Assembly (NCBI GenBank): GCA_964036195.1
Contig: OZ038455.1
Location: 15,083,855-15,147,854, forward strand
Source: Sphaerolaimus hirsutus
Lineage: Eukaryota; Nematoda; Chromadorea; Monhysterida; Sphaerolaimidae
Length of the DNA stretch: 64,000 nucleotides
Reading direction: 5' to 3'
Below the pieces are notes generated by a model. It searched no databases. It worked only from the letters and a program-made list of their open reading frames with translations, and had not been told where the DNA came from. Numbering within the stretch: the stretch's first letter is position 1; each line of letters starts with the position of its first letter. The translations under genes and the position numbers were made by a program. Shown in pieces: positions 45,491-57,172 of the stretch.

Positions 45491-48400
45491 ATGAATTCGA
45501 CAGGCAACGGAACGAAATCTTTGCATTTGGTGCTTTTGGGAACATTGGCGATTCTTCTTTGTGTTTCAGTGAGTCGAAGTTTTATGTAAATAAGTATACT
45601 CAGCGGACAGCAAAGTATGTACAGAATCCTACCACACTTTGATGCATAGAATTTTGTGATAAATTTCGTAAATAATTATTCCACAGTAATAACTAAATAT
45701 GATGAAAAAAAACTGGATAAATTTTGGTTCATTATAGAGATGGGTTATGGTAGGTTTCCATACTCAGTGTGATGTCCGCCGAGTATACAATGTATACTCT
45801 TTGAATGTTTAACGCAAATCCTTGCGTCCAGGGACGTAGCCAGGATTTTTGAGCGGGGAGGGCGGATTGTATGCGGGGGCCGGCGAACGGGGGGGGGGGG
45901 GGCGCCGCAGCGATTGGCGTTGCCGTTGGCGCTAATGTCTGTATAGAAAGACATGATAATGGACACCGCTTTTGATCATTTGTAGCAGTGTTTGTACTCG
46001 TGAGACAAATCTAAAATTAATAGACAAATCTAAAATTAATAGAAGGGGAGGCAGCCCCCCTGCCGGTTTTGTTCAATATCGTGCGGCTACGTGACATCGA
46101 TCATTGATTTATCGATTGGTTGTATTACTTAGGGATGGCCGATAAAGGTTTTTTTTAAACCCGTTTTTTTCAAAAACAGGGTTTTATTTTTAAATAAAAA
46201 ATAAAACCGTTTGTTTTCAAAAGCTCCCAGATATGGTTATGAGTCAACATATACAGGTATATCAGACAGGTGACAGTACTTTGTGGTGTTATATTTAGCC
46301 ATATAATGGCTGTGGAGCCATGGGATATAATTATCAGTGGTGATTTCTGTCAAAAATATCCGTTTTATGTCGACTTATTAAGTATATCGGCTTTTGTCGA
46401 ACATTTGTGACTTCAAGTGAAGTTGGCCTTGGAATAGTGTTTAAATTAGGTTACAATAGAAGGCTGATTCATTAGAAGTGATTTTTCACACAGTACAAGT
46501 ATATGGAGGCACATTCACTGGATATTATACACTACACAAACATATCACGGCTTATTATGGCACAATAGCATGAACAAATGGAAGCTTTTACACCAAAAAT
46601 GCTGCAAAATCAGTGAAAACTACCACAAAAAGTAATGTGCATGTGAAATTGCGCGCTTGCGCGCAAAAAATGCAAAATACCTAGTGCTTAGTACAAAAAA
46701 ATTCGGTCAAGGTTTAAAAAAAATGGTTTAGATGGTCGGGTTTAAAAAAAAATAAAACGTTTTTTATTTTAAAAAAACCTTTGAAAAAAACCTTGGCCAT
46801 CCTTAGATTACTGCCAGATCTTTCCATCCACCCCCCTTCCAGAGGTCGCTCATGCAGTATCTGTAAATATTTACGCATGAAAGTATGTTTTCTTATCTGC
46901 TGACAATGTGACAAGCAGCTCCGCCTTTCCTTAACATTGCACATGCGCTGAATTTGAACCAATCGATAAATAAATGGGCGATGTCGCGTAGCCGCACAAT
47001 ATTGAACAAGAGCGCTCCGGCCGCCCTCCCCTCCCCACCCCACCCCTAACTACGTCCTTGCTTGAGTTCACAAAATATATTTTGGGTTAATCGATGTTAA
47101 CACACAACTATATCCAATCAAATAAATCTACACTATTGTGATTAATAAACTGTCCCTACAAATGCAATCGCTGAGTGTCCGATAGTGGCACATCAAAGCA
47201 CAAAATATAGGCTACAAAGCGACAATACTTAGACATGCATAGAATCTTTTCAAGCACGGATGATATTAACACCCTATCTTCAGTGGACCACTGGTGCAGA
47301 AAAAGCTCGTAACAAAAACTGGTTTCGTCTTGGTAAACGAGCGAATAAAAACTGGTTCAGATTGGGCAAACGCGTGCTTTATGAGCCAGTCATTGTGAAC
47401 AGTGAAGACTTCGATGGCGATATGGTGAGTTTTTTGATTTATGATTCAATTGGACTGACATAGTTACAGTCTTGTTTTCAATGATTCAAAAAAAGTTTTG
47501 TTCAGATGATAAATAAGTAAACGGCTGATTACAGCTCAAGCCTATCACGGAAAGTTATTGCGGAAAATCTTAAAATAAATAAGACTACTTAACCCTAAAG
47601 TTTCAATTCTGTATCTACCTTCGCTCCATTCCTATTTGAATAATTTTCTATCGAGAAAAAATTCTCGGTTGCACCATAATTTTCCGTTGAGCTGTAATCT
47701 CAGCATAAAATGACATGCCTGTGCCTTTTTAAGGCAGAGTGGAAACAGGAAAATGTAATGAAATTAGGAGTAAGGTACAGTGGGGTAGTTGGAGTTTTGC
47801 ACTGCTTTCCCTTGTGAATTTTTTCCACCGCTATATTTCAGCAGTGAATTTAACATATTGTGCATCTGCCATATGACTTACAGGGGTCCAGCAATGAGCA
47901 GGGAAGTGGGTTGGCTGCAGCCATCAGTGACTTACGTGCTCAGCTTGCTAACCGGCAGGCCGCGTTAACATTGGATCCACTGACTGAACAAATATATCTC
48001 AATAGAGGTCTGTGATGGTTTGTGTGGCTGATGACAACACTCATTCCGTGGGATGGATGCATATTACCTCAAACGTCACTATTTGAGTTAAAAACAAATC
48101 TAACGAACACACTGTATTTTCTCGAAATACAGCAAGGGATATTCTTAGTATGCACGTTACACATCACACTGTTATTGGATTGGGCATTGTGCCAAACTGC
48201 TTGTTTGGGTTGTTCTACTCGTTTTGTGTGATTTCCAATGCAACGGTTCTTTGCAGGACGTTGTAGATAAAAACTTATCTGTTTTTCATACATAGTGTAA
48301 ATCTAGTAAGAAGAATGAGAGAATGAGAGAAATAGAATGTAATTAACAAACAAAGTTGTTAAAATTACTGAACTTTTTTCAAAGTATATGTTATCTGTAA

Positions 48401-51400
48401 AATACTTTTTTACTCACCCCTGAGTACAGAAAATGTAAAGTATTTACCAATACCCATGAGTACCTGTGTGTAAACAACTTTTGTTCCTGGAAAATGTAAA
48501 ATCAAGTATTTTTTCTCCAGAAAATGTAAAACTGAGTACTTTTCTTAGAATACGTAAAAGTGGGTATTCTTAATGATTACTTGGTATTTTTATACGAAAG
48601 TGATATGATTTCTCCAAGGATTCTCTTTATCTATTTTAGCAAGAAAAATTTCAATTTGAAATTTCTGAAATACATATTCTGTACAAGTGTACTTTTCAAA
48701 GGTACGCGTACAGGTGAGTACAGGAACTTTTCTGAATAATATGTAAAAGTATTTACGAAGTACTCGAGTATATGTACTTTGGAATAAATAAAAATACATT
48801 TTAACAACTGTAGTAGCAAATTGTTGAGTCAATCAAGTTGTATGCACCACTAAAAACTGAAATTCCTTTGACTAATCATCACGCAGAATAGGCATTGCAT
48901 GACCAATAACAATTGTTGAAAGTAGACAATGAATGTTGATTGGTTCGATTAAAAATTTCCCCCAATAAATAATTGCTTGCGCAGGCGCTAAGTAAGCATT
49001 GCAACGTTGAACGAACTAATGCAGATTTATCAGACCAGCATAATACTCAGTGGTGATGTGATGTGATGTCTACACCATGTATTAAAAAATGCTAACCAAA
49101 TCAACCATTAACAGAGCAAGTTTCAAAGAATGTTTCACCAGAGTTGTCAGCATTTGAGGCACTGCATTTGTTTGCTTTTTGGTTAGCTGTGCTTAATCAA
49201 AGGGGTGTGATTATTTATCCACCAACATGTTTGTGCATATATTTTGAAGTGGGTTTAGACTATGAAAATTCAATTCATTGTGGTGACAGAGGTGCATGCC
49301 ATATCATTTCTATCTGATAATGGCACCATTTTGTATTTATTCAATTTTTACACAGCACTCTACTGATGGTTGCAATCTTTTCAAGGTATACAATTGCCAT
49401 TCTAATAGAAGATATATGGTAGATGTGATTCATAGATACTCACAGAAACGGTGATCATAGAATTGTCCGTGTTGAAAAATAGAAAGTTTCAGATGTACTT
49501 CTGTTTACAAATTATGTCCATTTTCGACAGTGAACAAATAACTACATGTTTACATGTGGAATTCTGTTGTTGTTTTTTTGTGATCAAATAAATGTTTCAC
49601 TCATACACATTCCATCCACAAATTTACGTATTTCACGCAATATCATTGAAATGTATCTCTTGCAAAACAATAACAGACAGAATAAATAATCTGTTGAATC
49701 AAAATGATGAAAATTATCCTCAGCCAAAAAATTGATTTTTAAAGCATCTCACAAGATTCTAGGTGGACTGTCTTCCACATAGGGATGAAAAAAAAACGTT
49801 TTTTTTTCAACAACCCCATTTACACAAACATTAAAAAAGATAATACCATTTTTCAAAACCTCTAAGATATGTAGGGTGTGCTTCTCAAAGTACTGATCTA
49901 CAATCTTTTTCAAATTTGAGTTAGGACCATTTTCGGCATACCCATAAAAACGCGCTTCAAAAAAATATATAATATGTGGGGGGTGCGAAATTCAATTTTG
50001 AGATATCGGGGGGTCAAAAATGGAAAAAATGGCAAAATACAGATCCTGTAATTTAAAAAGTACCGACCTACAAGCTTTTTCAGCTTTTGTACCTTCAAAA
50101 GTACCGATGTACACAGTTTTCCCAAAATTGTGCTTTTAAAGGTACCGATCTGCACATTTTTTTTTGTGCTTCTAAAAGTACCGATGTCAGATCGTTAGTT
50201 TTCAGTGCAAATACTAATTTTGTGCTTTTTTATTATGGGTAAAAGTATCTATCTACATCTATCTGATTTTGTGCTTATAAACGTATACTCTGCTTACTTT
50301 ACACCTGCTGGTTCCAGCTGGGAGTGTCCCATGATGGTTAACGCGTGCGAGTTTCATAAAAAGATGACAAAATTGATTGTTGTTATAGTGTTGTTCATTA
50401 ACATATACACATGGATTTATTTAATCATCTTTTTACGGAAATCGCATGATTTAATGATCATTGGCACGCTTCCAACACGAGACATAAATCAGTGCGAGGG
50501 CAGAGTATCATGTACGCCGAGTATACCGATCTACTTGCTATAACCAATTTGTTCCTTTAAAATGTACTGTACTACAAAAAATACCATTCACTAAATTTGA
50601 TATAGCTAGTGTTATGTATATAAACAACGATTATACCGAGCATGTGGATACCCAACAATATGCCCAAAATACCCATACCCAAAATTCCCATACCCAATAC
50701 CCACGTATGGGTATTGCATACTCCAAACTTTAAATTGCGATTATCTCAAAATCAATTTTTTGTAAGTAGATCGGTACTTTTAGAAGCACACCCTTCATAT
50801 GGTTATGGGTCAAAATAGTCAACTGGCAGTACTTTGTGATGTTATTTATATATAACCATAGAATGGCTGTGGACCCACAGGATAGCATTATAAGTGATGA
50901 TTTCTGTCAAAAATATTCGTTTTATGTCAACTTGTTATGTATAATGCGTTTTGTTGAACATTCATGATGACTTCAAGTGAAGTTGGGCATGGAATAGTAT
51001 TTAAATTAGGTTACAATGGAAGGCTTACACATTGACAGTGATGTTTCACACCGTACAAGCATGTGGGGAGTCTAGTGATAGAAAGTGACGCCATGGCGCT
51101 GGCACTAGCGCCCGAGGAAAAAGCGCCATGGCGCTTGCACTAGCGCCTGAGGAATAAGCGCCATTGCGCTTGGCGCTATTTTGCTGTGGTGCCATTGGCG
51201 CTTGGCACCGCACCCATGAAAAGCACCATGGTGCTTTTGGCACTTGGCGCTGTTTTTGCCTGGTGCCAGGAACAAAACGCCGGGCGCTGGCGCCAAAGCA
51301 AACAACGCCAAGGCGCTTCTGGTGCTTGCCGCCATTTTGCTCTGGCGCCATTGGCCAAAAATGACAGCGTGTGTGCAACAATAATGCATTGGAAATAGTG

Positions 51401-54400
51401 GCACGTGTACATAAAGTGTGTCACAATATGAATCTGTGGTTTATTTGAATTAGAAATTTTGGGGGCCGAAAATGGATTCCGACGACGACAACACGAAGTG
51501 CGAGCTAGCAGATGAAGAGGTCTCAAGTGTCGCTGCCGATGAAATGCCATCGACATCTAAGGGCAGCAGACTGTCAAGTGGGCGTCCGAAAAATGTAGCT
51601 GAGAGATTGATTTGGAAAGAATTTGTTTTGCGATGTTTGGGTGCGTGTTTTCCGATGCTATCAAGAGTATTCTATTAAAAAAATTGTAGGCTTACACTTT
51701 TTTATTCTTTCCTAGGTATTTAAAAAAATACCTTACGCTTTAGTATCCATACTCAAAATTTGGAAAGTATATTTACGCTTACGCGTACACTTTCCAAAAA
51801 AACTGGGATTTTTACAACTCTGCTACAGTCTGAATGTGCACATTTGTACACTCATTTTAGTTTGGACACTTCGTTTTTCCATAGCTGCTCCACATTCCAA
51901 TTTACAGCATTTCAGTTTTCTGATTCCCATTTTCTGAAAGGTATTTTTTTTACATTTGCATTAAGATTACCTAAGAAAGATTTTCCATTTTCCATTTTCT
52001 GACAGTAGAAAATTTCAGACCTTACCGTAAAGTCGTTTTGACGTAGTGCGCACTGCAACCACCTAAATACAATGAATATAAATGGTGAATAATGAGTTTT
52101 GGCAAAGCTGCTTCAATGCTTCGCGAGTAAATGGAATACAATTTATCAAATTTAGGAGGATAATGCACATGGATGGAAGCTACAGATAAATGCTAGAGTG
52201 CAGGAATAATGTCTTGCGACAGCTTATTGTATTTACCGTATTTCTTCTGATAGAAAGGTGCCCTTCTTTTTTTCAACAACTTTTTTACCCGCCCTTCTAT
52301 TGAAAGCTGCCCTTCTATTTTTAAGTCATCTTTCCAGCCAATATTTTAAAGCTCTGACAAGGTTTTTGAAAGTGTTGCGTCACAGACGATTTATAGAATG
52401 ACAATTCATACAGTTGATGCAACTTTTGGTCTTAAATAGCACCAAATCAATGGACCGAAGCCACTAAATTTCAGCATCTGCTGACATTTTTCAATTTTGT
52501 AAGCACTTGACACCATTCCAGCAGTTTTTGACCCTTCTATTAGTAACAACTAATGCCTATTACGCATCTACTAAACCCATTACACATCTAAACCCGCCGC
52601 CACTCATCTTATTCCACCTATCACATATTTATCTAGGAGTAAGTGATTACCTAGGATATCATTTGACACACCCACTCTACAGTGGGCGGCAAACACAAAG
52701 GCGTAGACATCTATGAACTTGTTTAGAGAGTAGAAGACACGGCGTGTTCACTGATATCACTGCCATCCAACCAAATTCGGGCTAGTTGACAATGGAAACA
52801 ATGCATGCTGCCAGCGCCGCTGAATAATGAGCTTTGTTTGATTGAATGATAGACGTTTATCGATCCAACATCTAGATAACTGCTGTTTATCCACAGACTC
52901 TGTCAAGATGTGTAATGGGTTTAGATGTGTACCAGCACAGGATCTTGGACCTATTAGATCTATTTAATACATGACCCCCCAAAAATTAAAAAGTGTACCT
53001 TTTATTGTAGACCCACCATTCTAGTAGAAAGAATATGGTACTCAATGGTCCATGAATTTCATGCAGGTACTCTACCTACATTAATTTCTGAGCAAAACCT
53101 GCGTAGTGACGACAACTGAGGAAAAACAGTTGGAACTTTCTTTACACTCGATATCGTAGCAATACATTTTTCGCTGACTGTATAAAATGCTAGTGTGAAT
53201 GAGTTGAATATTTTCCATTGGTAATTTTTAGTATAAAAAATAAAGATATTAGTTAAGCTAGTTTTGGCAGTCAAAATAAAACAGAAAAATATGAGAATAA
53301 CATTTGGAAAAAAAATCTTCTGTGTATTCATGTAATGATTGATAATTTTTTGTACATCCACGTTAAGTCTCTACTACACGCGATTTTGCCAGGTACGACG
53401 AAGTTTTTCTTATACACTGATATAAAAAGACAATTTGATGGAGGAAGAACACCTTATCAGCAAGCAGAAACCAACACTATAATGTAAATTTCACAATCTT
53501 TTTATGAAAGATGAAACAAACTTTTTATGAAAAAAAAGTTTTAAGTGAATAAAAATTCAACTTCTTAACAACTGTAGGCTGCGGCATAAATAACCATCCA
53601 TTCACGCCAGTCGTTTGTATTTGGTATCGCCCAAAATTCATGGGACAGTGACATTTCTGGGGCAGTCCCAGACCCTGCAAAATGTTTAATGACATGAAAT
53701 GTATCAAGTCAGAATTTTACTTAGTGTAATATTTTTACTAAGTTTTTCTTTTTAGTTTTTGCTGAAAAGAATGATCCCTTTGAATTCTATCAAGAAAAAG
53801 CCACTTTACCATTTCTCTAGAACAATTCATGCAAAACCCAAAGGGACATGTCCCAACTTCAATTACATTTGAATGTGTTTCAATCGTACACCGTAAATAA
53901 TTTTCCTTTCAATATCAAAAGCGCACATTTGCAGCAAACAGTCATTTATCACATTTTGGATAATAGCATGCAATTGTTGCTGACAGACATCGCAGAAAAT
54001 TCCATTAAAATACTCGTTCAATGGTTGTGAGCTTGCATTTATGTAAACGTAGACATATTTTTTCTGCTCACATGTCTGTCGATTTTTGTATTTACTATTA
54101 TCTCCTCTTTTAACTAGAAAAACACTTGTGTGGAGGCGTAAAATATTCATTCTGACATTTGTTGAATTGCATTTATGACAATAGAAACTGCATTTAATCA
54201 AGCTACCTTATTTCCTTGAAATACCCCCTTGAACTAACCCCTCCCTCTGAAACACTACCAGGTTTAAGCCAGCTGAGGAACCCCCCCCCCACCAACGAAA
54301 TATCCCACCTTGAATGAGGTATAGCATGTATTTATTCAATGTTCATGATGTATTAATTGGGACCAATTTGCAGGCCATTTTCGTGCAAATTGGTCATAAC

Positions 54401-55229
54401 ATATTAAGCATATACCTTAAGGAGGGAATGATTCAAGGGGTTTATTCAAGCAAACACGTTAGCAAATAACAAAGACCAGTTTTGGATATGCAAAAGCCTA
54501 TTCTTTGCTATCTTTCACGAAAGTTTCTGGCGAAATAATAAACCCCTCGAAATTTCTGGCAAAATGATAAACCCCCTGGGGGATTTCAAGGAAATATGGT
54601 GTAAACAGTTCCCACAAAGCAGGTGAGGCCACTGTAGAAAGATAGTTAATTCATACACCGTTTGCATTTAAAGCAACATTCGAATTCTTTGATGTATCTG
54701 CTGTTTGGATGTGTTTTATTAAAATTCAAAAAATCTAGAAAGCTAATTTGCATATTGTTGTTGCAGAACCGACATGTCATGACCGTAATTTTGCTCGTTG
54801 TATTATACACAAATATGTAGATGTCACGAACCCTTGATAGACATAATTGGGTAGGTGTGTAGGTATAACATAGACAGCAAAGCAGAAATCGTTTGAGCGT
54901 TGCAATTGGATGTTAGATAAGAACATAGAGATGTAGTTGATTCCTCATGAGTGAAACTGGACACCTTGATTGATTTTGATATCATTTTCTACCGACTGCC
55001 CACTTTGCGCTGAAGTCTAGCATACAACATAAGTGAACAGCTACTTACATGTTGTCACAATCATCGACCTTCACCATGCTCTAATTTAGAGCAGGATTTA
55101 TCACCCGTTTTTAATCATTAAAGTATGACCGCATCATAAAATATGCGATCTGAAAAGTACATATGGTGCAAACGCCTAGTACCGTAACTCGATAAACGCC
55201 AAAGTGAAAAAAATTGAGTTAAGCGCATA

Positions 55230-55285
<56 letters not shown>

Positions 55286-56747
55286 TTTTTCCTTCAAAAT
55301 AAAAAAAATTATGTAAATATCTCATACCGTTCTCGAGATACAGAGACACCGATTTTTGAAAAATATGTAAATTTTCATCCGAAACTCGATATCTCCACTG
55401 AAAAAACTAACCATCCGAAACTCGTTATAAATTTATACGGAAACGGCTAAATCCCCATACAACAATGAAGTTTGCATCCGAAACTCGTTGTAAAATTTTG
55501 TTAGTTAAATTTGTCGCCATAATGACAGTAAAATGGACCCAACTCTAGCCATATTTGCCGGCCAGAGGATTGTAATTATGAAATATGTAGAGAAATTTGT
55601 TGGCTTTTCAAAAAGTTTTGGGCAAGGGTTGTCACTCAAAGCGTACCCGCTCAGGCCACTCTCAAAGTTTCAAATTCAATTTTCACAAAACTGAAAAACA
55701 TGGAGTTATCGAGTTTCGGAACCAAACTCCTCAGTTGATCCAATAAATAGAACGGCAAACCTCTAACAGAACGGCAGATTTTGCGCGTTCTTGCACCCGC
55801 GAAACAATAGAACCGGCAGAGATTACATAGGAAGAGCGCCAAAAGACAAAAGTATTTAAAAAAGTTGGCGAGAATCTTCAACAATATATATCCACAACAT
55901 TGCAGGTGCAGAAAATCACCCACATATCCACACAATACAGAATACATATTATAACCTAAAATGGCGATTAAGACTCATATTTTTGTTACAATTTCAATTT
56001 TCTTTGTTATATTCTTTCTTGCAACAACAAATGCTGCTTCACAAACGACAGAAGATCACAAACATGTACTTAGACACTGGTCAGTTTTGTTTGCATTACT
56101 CACAAAAATGGATTTGGAAATGGAGTGAAAGTGGAGTGGCGCCTTGGCTCTTGGCACACTTTTTCTGTGGCGTCGTGTATCCGAATGGCGCCATTGGCGC
56201 TTGGTGTGCAACCATGAAAGGCGCCACAATGGCGCCAACATGGTTTTAGGTGAGTTTTGTAAAAACTTCTAATGTTAAGTGTAATTTTCAAATTGAGTGC
56301 ATCAAAAATCTATTTTTGACTGAAAATCAGTCAAGTAGAAGCGTTTCATTTGTAACAATCCATCAGATGTATTTATCTGATGGGTATTTGTAGGGATTTT
56401 ATTGGTACACTGAATACTCAATATTTGCAGAACTGCACCAACACTTTACTGGTAAAATTTTCACTGGTTCACCCTTCTACCTTCGTAGCGCCATTTTTTA
56501 CGTGGCGCCCTTGGCGCGCTGCTTCCGAATTGCGCCATGGCGCCATGGCGCTTGACGCTGTTGCATCACCTTTCTATATTATGATTTTGTAACGATTTGC
56601 AGGCGAGACAAGCGTTCCCCAAGGGATTTCCAAATCGTCGACAACGTGGACTGGGCCGGAGCCGACGCAAAGAGGAAATATTGGGGCTTCAACAAGCGCA
56701 AATATTGGGGATTCAATGACAAGAGAAAGTATTGGGGCTTTAATTAA
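45491..56747 (+). CDS. neuropeptide precursor: 2 x NWFRLamide-type, 3 x KYWGFN
   Basis: Secreted precursor for peptide messengers. Exons: 45491-45568, 47284-47424, 47884-48007 and 56608-56747. They join in phase to 160 aa. Exon 1 encodes a signal peptide (SLHLVLLGTLAILLCVS core). Exon 2 holds NKNWFRLG-KR and ANKNWFRLG-KR: Gly-Lys-Arg predicts C-terminal amidation after Leu. An acidic spacer ends in DFDGDM. Exon 3 is a spacer without dibasic sites. Exon 4 opens with DKR, then a spacer peptide ending in GADA, KR, KYWGFN, KR, KYWGFND, KR, KYWGFN and stop; these are not amidated. Convertase sites and peptide repetition are the evidence. I do not recognise the pair of families; the -GFN end is reminiscent of orcokinins. 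Joining exons 3 and 4 needs the second of two nearby AGs (56606-56607), or an unseen exon in the 8.6-kb intron. Donor GTCTGT of exon 3 is weak. Confidence 0.75.
45595..45787. repeat. TATACTCAGCGGACAGCAAAG element
   Basis: TATACTCAGCGGACAGCAAAG to GATGTCCGCCGAGTATA. It lies in intron 1 of the neuropeptide gene, 26 bp past the donor. A relative is at 25924. Confidence 0.65.
45829..47060. mobile_element. hAT-like element, CAGGGACGTAG ends
   Basis: CAGGGACGTAGCCAGGATTT to TAACTACGTCCTTG. Flanking 8-mers CTTGCGTC and CTTGAGTT match at 6 of 8. G-rich and C-rich blocks lie near both ends. It contains a second element (46130-46805), all within neuropeptide intron 1. Confidence 0.65.
46130..46805. 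mobile_element. hAT-like AAACGTTTT element, nested copy
   Basis: TAGGGATGGCCGATAAAGG to ACCTTGGCCATCCTTA. Flanks GTATTACT and GATTACTG share ATTACT offset by one base. The core (AGATATGGTTATGAGTCAAC, GCGCGCTTGCGCGC-like motif) matches 62491-63179. Confidence 0.7.
48354..48809. repeat. AGTTGTTAAAAT-ended element
   Basis: Exact inverted ends AGTTGTTAAAAT and ATTTTAACAACT. The interior has ACAGAAAATGTAAA...GTGAGTACAGG motifs shared with 6329-6762 and 38090-38340. It lies in neuropeptide intron 3. Confidence 0.65.
48810..49778. other. intron sequence, nothing recognised
   Basis: AT-rich intron sequence of the neuropeptide gene with no open frame of note, no dibasic-peptide exon and no repeat I can name. 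Confidence 0.35.
49779..51066. repeat. AAACGTTTT hAT relative, interrupted
   Basis: TAGGGATGAAAAAAAAACG starts it, and the family core (ATATGGTTATGGGTCAAAAT to ACAAGCATGTGG) resumes at about 50790. Between lie repeats of AAAGTACCGATCTACA and a TATACTC MITE at 50284-50525. Confidence 0.5.
50284..50525. repeat. TATACTC MITE, well-preserved copy
   Basis: TATACTCTGCTTACTTTACA to TGTACGCCGAGTATA. Closely similar to 709-957 throughout. Confidence 0.75.
51075..51360. repeat. GGCGCC-arm fragment
   Basis: TAGTGATAGAAAGTGACGCC then AAGCGCCATGGCGCTTGC-type units to about 51360. No matching right terminus. It abuts the element with the 51472 frame. Confidence 0.55.
51370..51822. mobile_element. CAGAGTTG-family element, 3' part, with open frame
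   Basis: Sequence from about 51370 parallels 59230-59335 (GTGGCACGTGTACA, GAATTAGAAATTTTGGG), and 51715-51822 parallels 59655-59761, ending TTTTACAACTCTG. The left terminus is missing or replaced by the GGCGCC fragment. Confidence 0.55.
51472..51660 (+). CDS. possible first exon of a transposon protein
   Basis: ATG begins MDSDDDNTKCELADEEVS, continues with SKGSRLSSGRPKNVAE and ends near IWKEFVLRCLG, where GTGCGTG could be a donor. An acidic start followed by a basic RPK patch is common in DNA-transposon proteins with an N-terminal DNA-binding domain, but no BED or THAP signature is complete. The related element at 58865-59761 has ATGGATACC at the matching position, then a MITE insertion. That supports this ATG as the family's start. 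Confidence 0.35.
52234..53040. repeat. CCGTATTT element, TTCTGATAGAAAGG subtype
   Basis: TACCGTATTTCTTCTGATAG to CTAGTAGAAAGAATATGGTA. GCCCTTCTATT motifs flank a 600-bp core containing ATTACACATCTAAACCC. It lies in neuropeptide intron 3. Confidence 0.6.
53041..54202. other. intron sequence, nothing coding recognised
   Basis: AT-rich intron. TGGGGCAGTCCCAGACCCTG at about 53657 is an end motif shared with about 4660 and 13690. No further peptide exon was found. Confidence 0.35.
54203..54600. repeat. eroded CCGTATTT MITE
   Basis: CTACCTTATTTCCTTGAAAT to TTTCAAGGAAATATGGT with C- and G-rich blocks inside and the ATTCAATGTTCATGATGTA core motif. Confidence 0.6.
55234..55284. repeat. (TA)n microsatellite
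   Basis: About 25 uninterrupted TA units, within the long third intron of the neuropeptide gene. Confidence 0.95.
56135..56575. repeat. GGCGCC-family fragments before the last neuropeptide exon
   Basis: GTGGCGCCTTGGCTC...GCGCCACAATGGCGCC (56135-56240) and AGCGCCATTTTTTACG...GCGCCATGGCGCTTGAC (56487-56562). The second ends with a CATCAC terminus about 25 bp before the acceptor of exon 4. Confidence 0.55.
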
Positions 56748-57166
56748 TTGAACCAATTATAAGATCGCTACGCCACTGATCCTGCATGTGTATGTAGAAT
56801 TTGTGTGAGATAAATCTTTGAGCAAACTTCAAGGGAACGTGCACACGGATTTTACATGACGACAGAAAATTTCATGCCATCACCCGCCTTTTGTTATACC
56901 TATACTTCACCACATTTTAACACGAATTCGGAACTGTTCACTTGATATATATAAGTTTTTCAAGTTCTGTCATTGTCGTCACGAAAAATCCGTGTGAACG
57001 GCCCATTATGATTACAGCTTCACTTTCCTTTCACTCTGTCATGATCAAATTTCACTGGGTCATGAAATTCCATGATATATCCTCCCTGGAGCACCCAGAA
57101 CGTTTCTTACCCATACCTATATGTTTTTGTAAATGTAGAATAATCACAAGACAACTAGGTACTTAA

Positions 57167-57172
57167 AATAAA
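57167..57172 (+). promoter_or_regulatory. candidate poly(A) signal of the neuropeptide gene
   Basis: AATAAA 420 nt after the stop codon at 56747. It is the first clear hexamer downstream. Confidence 0.4.
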
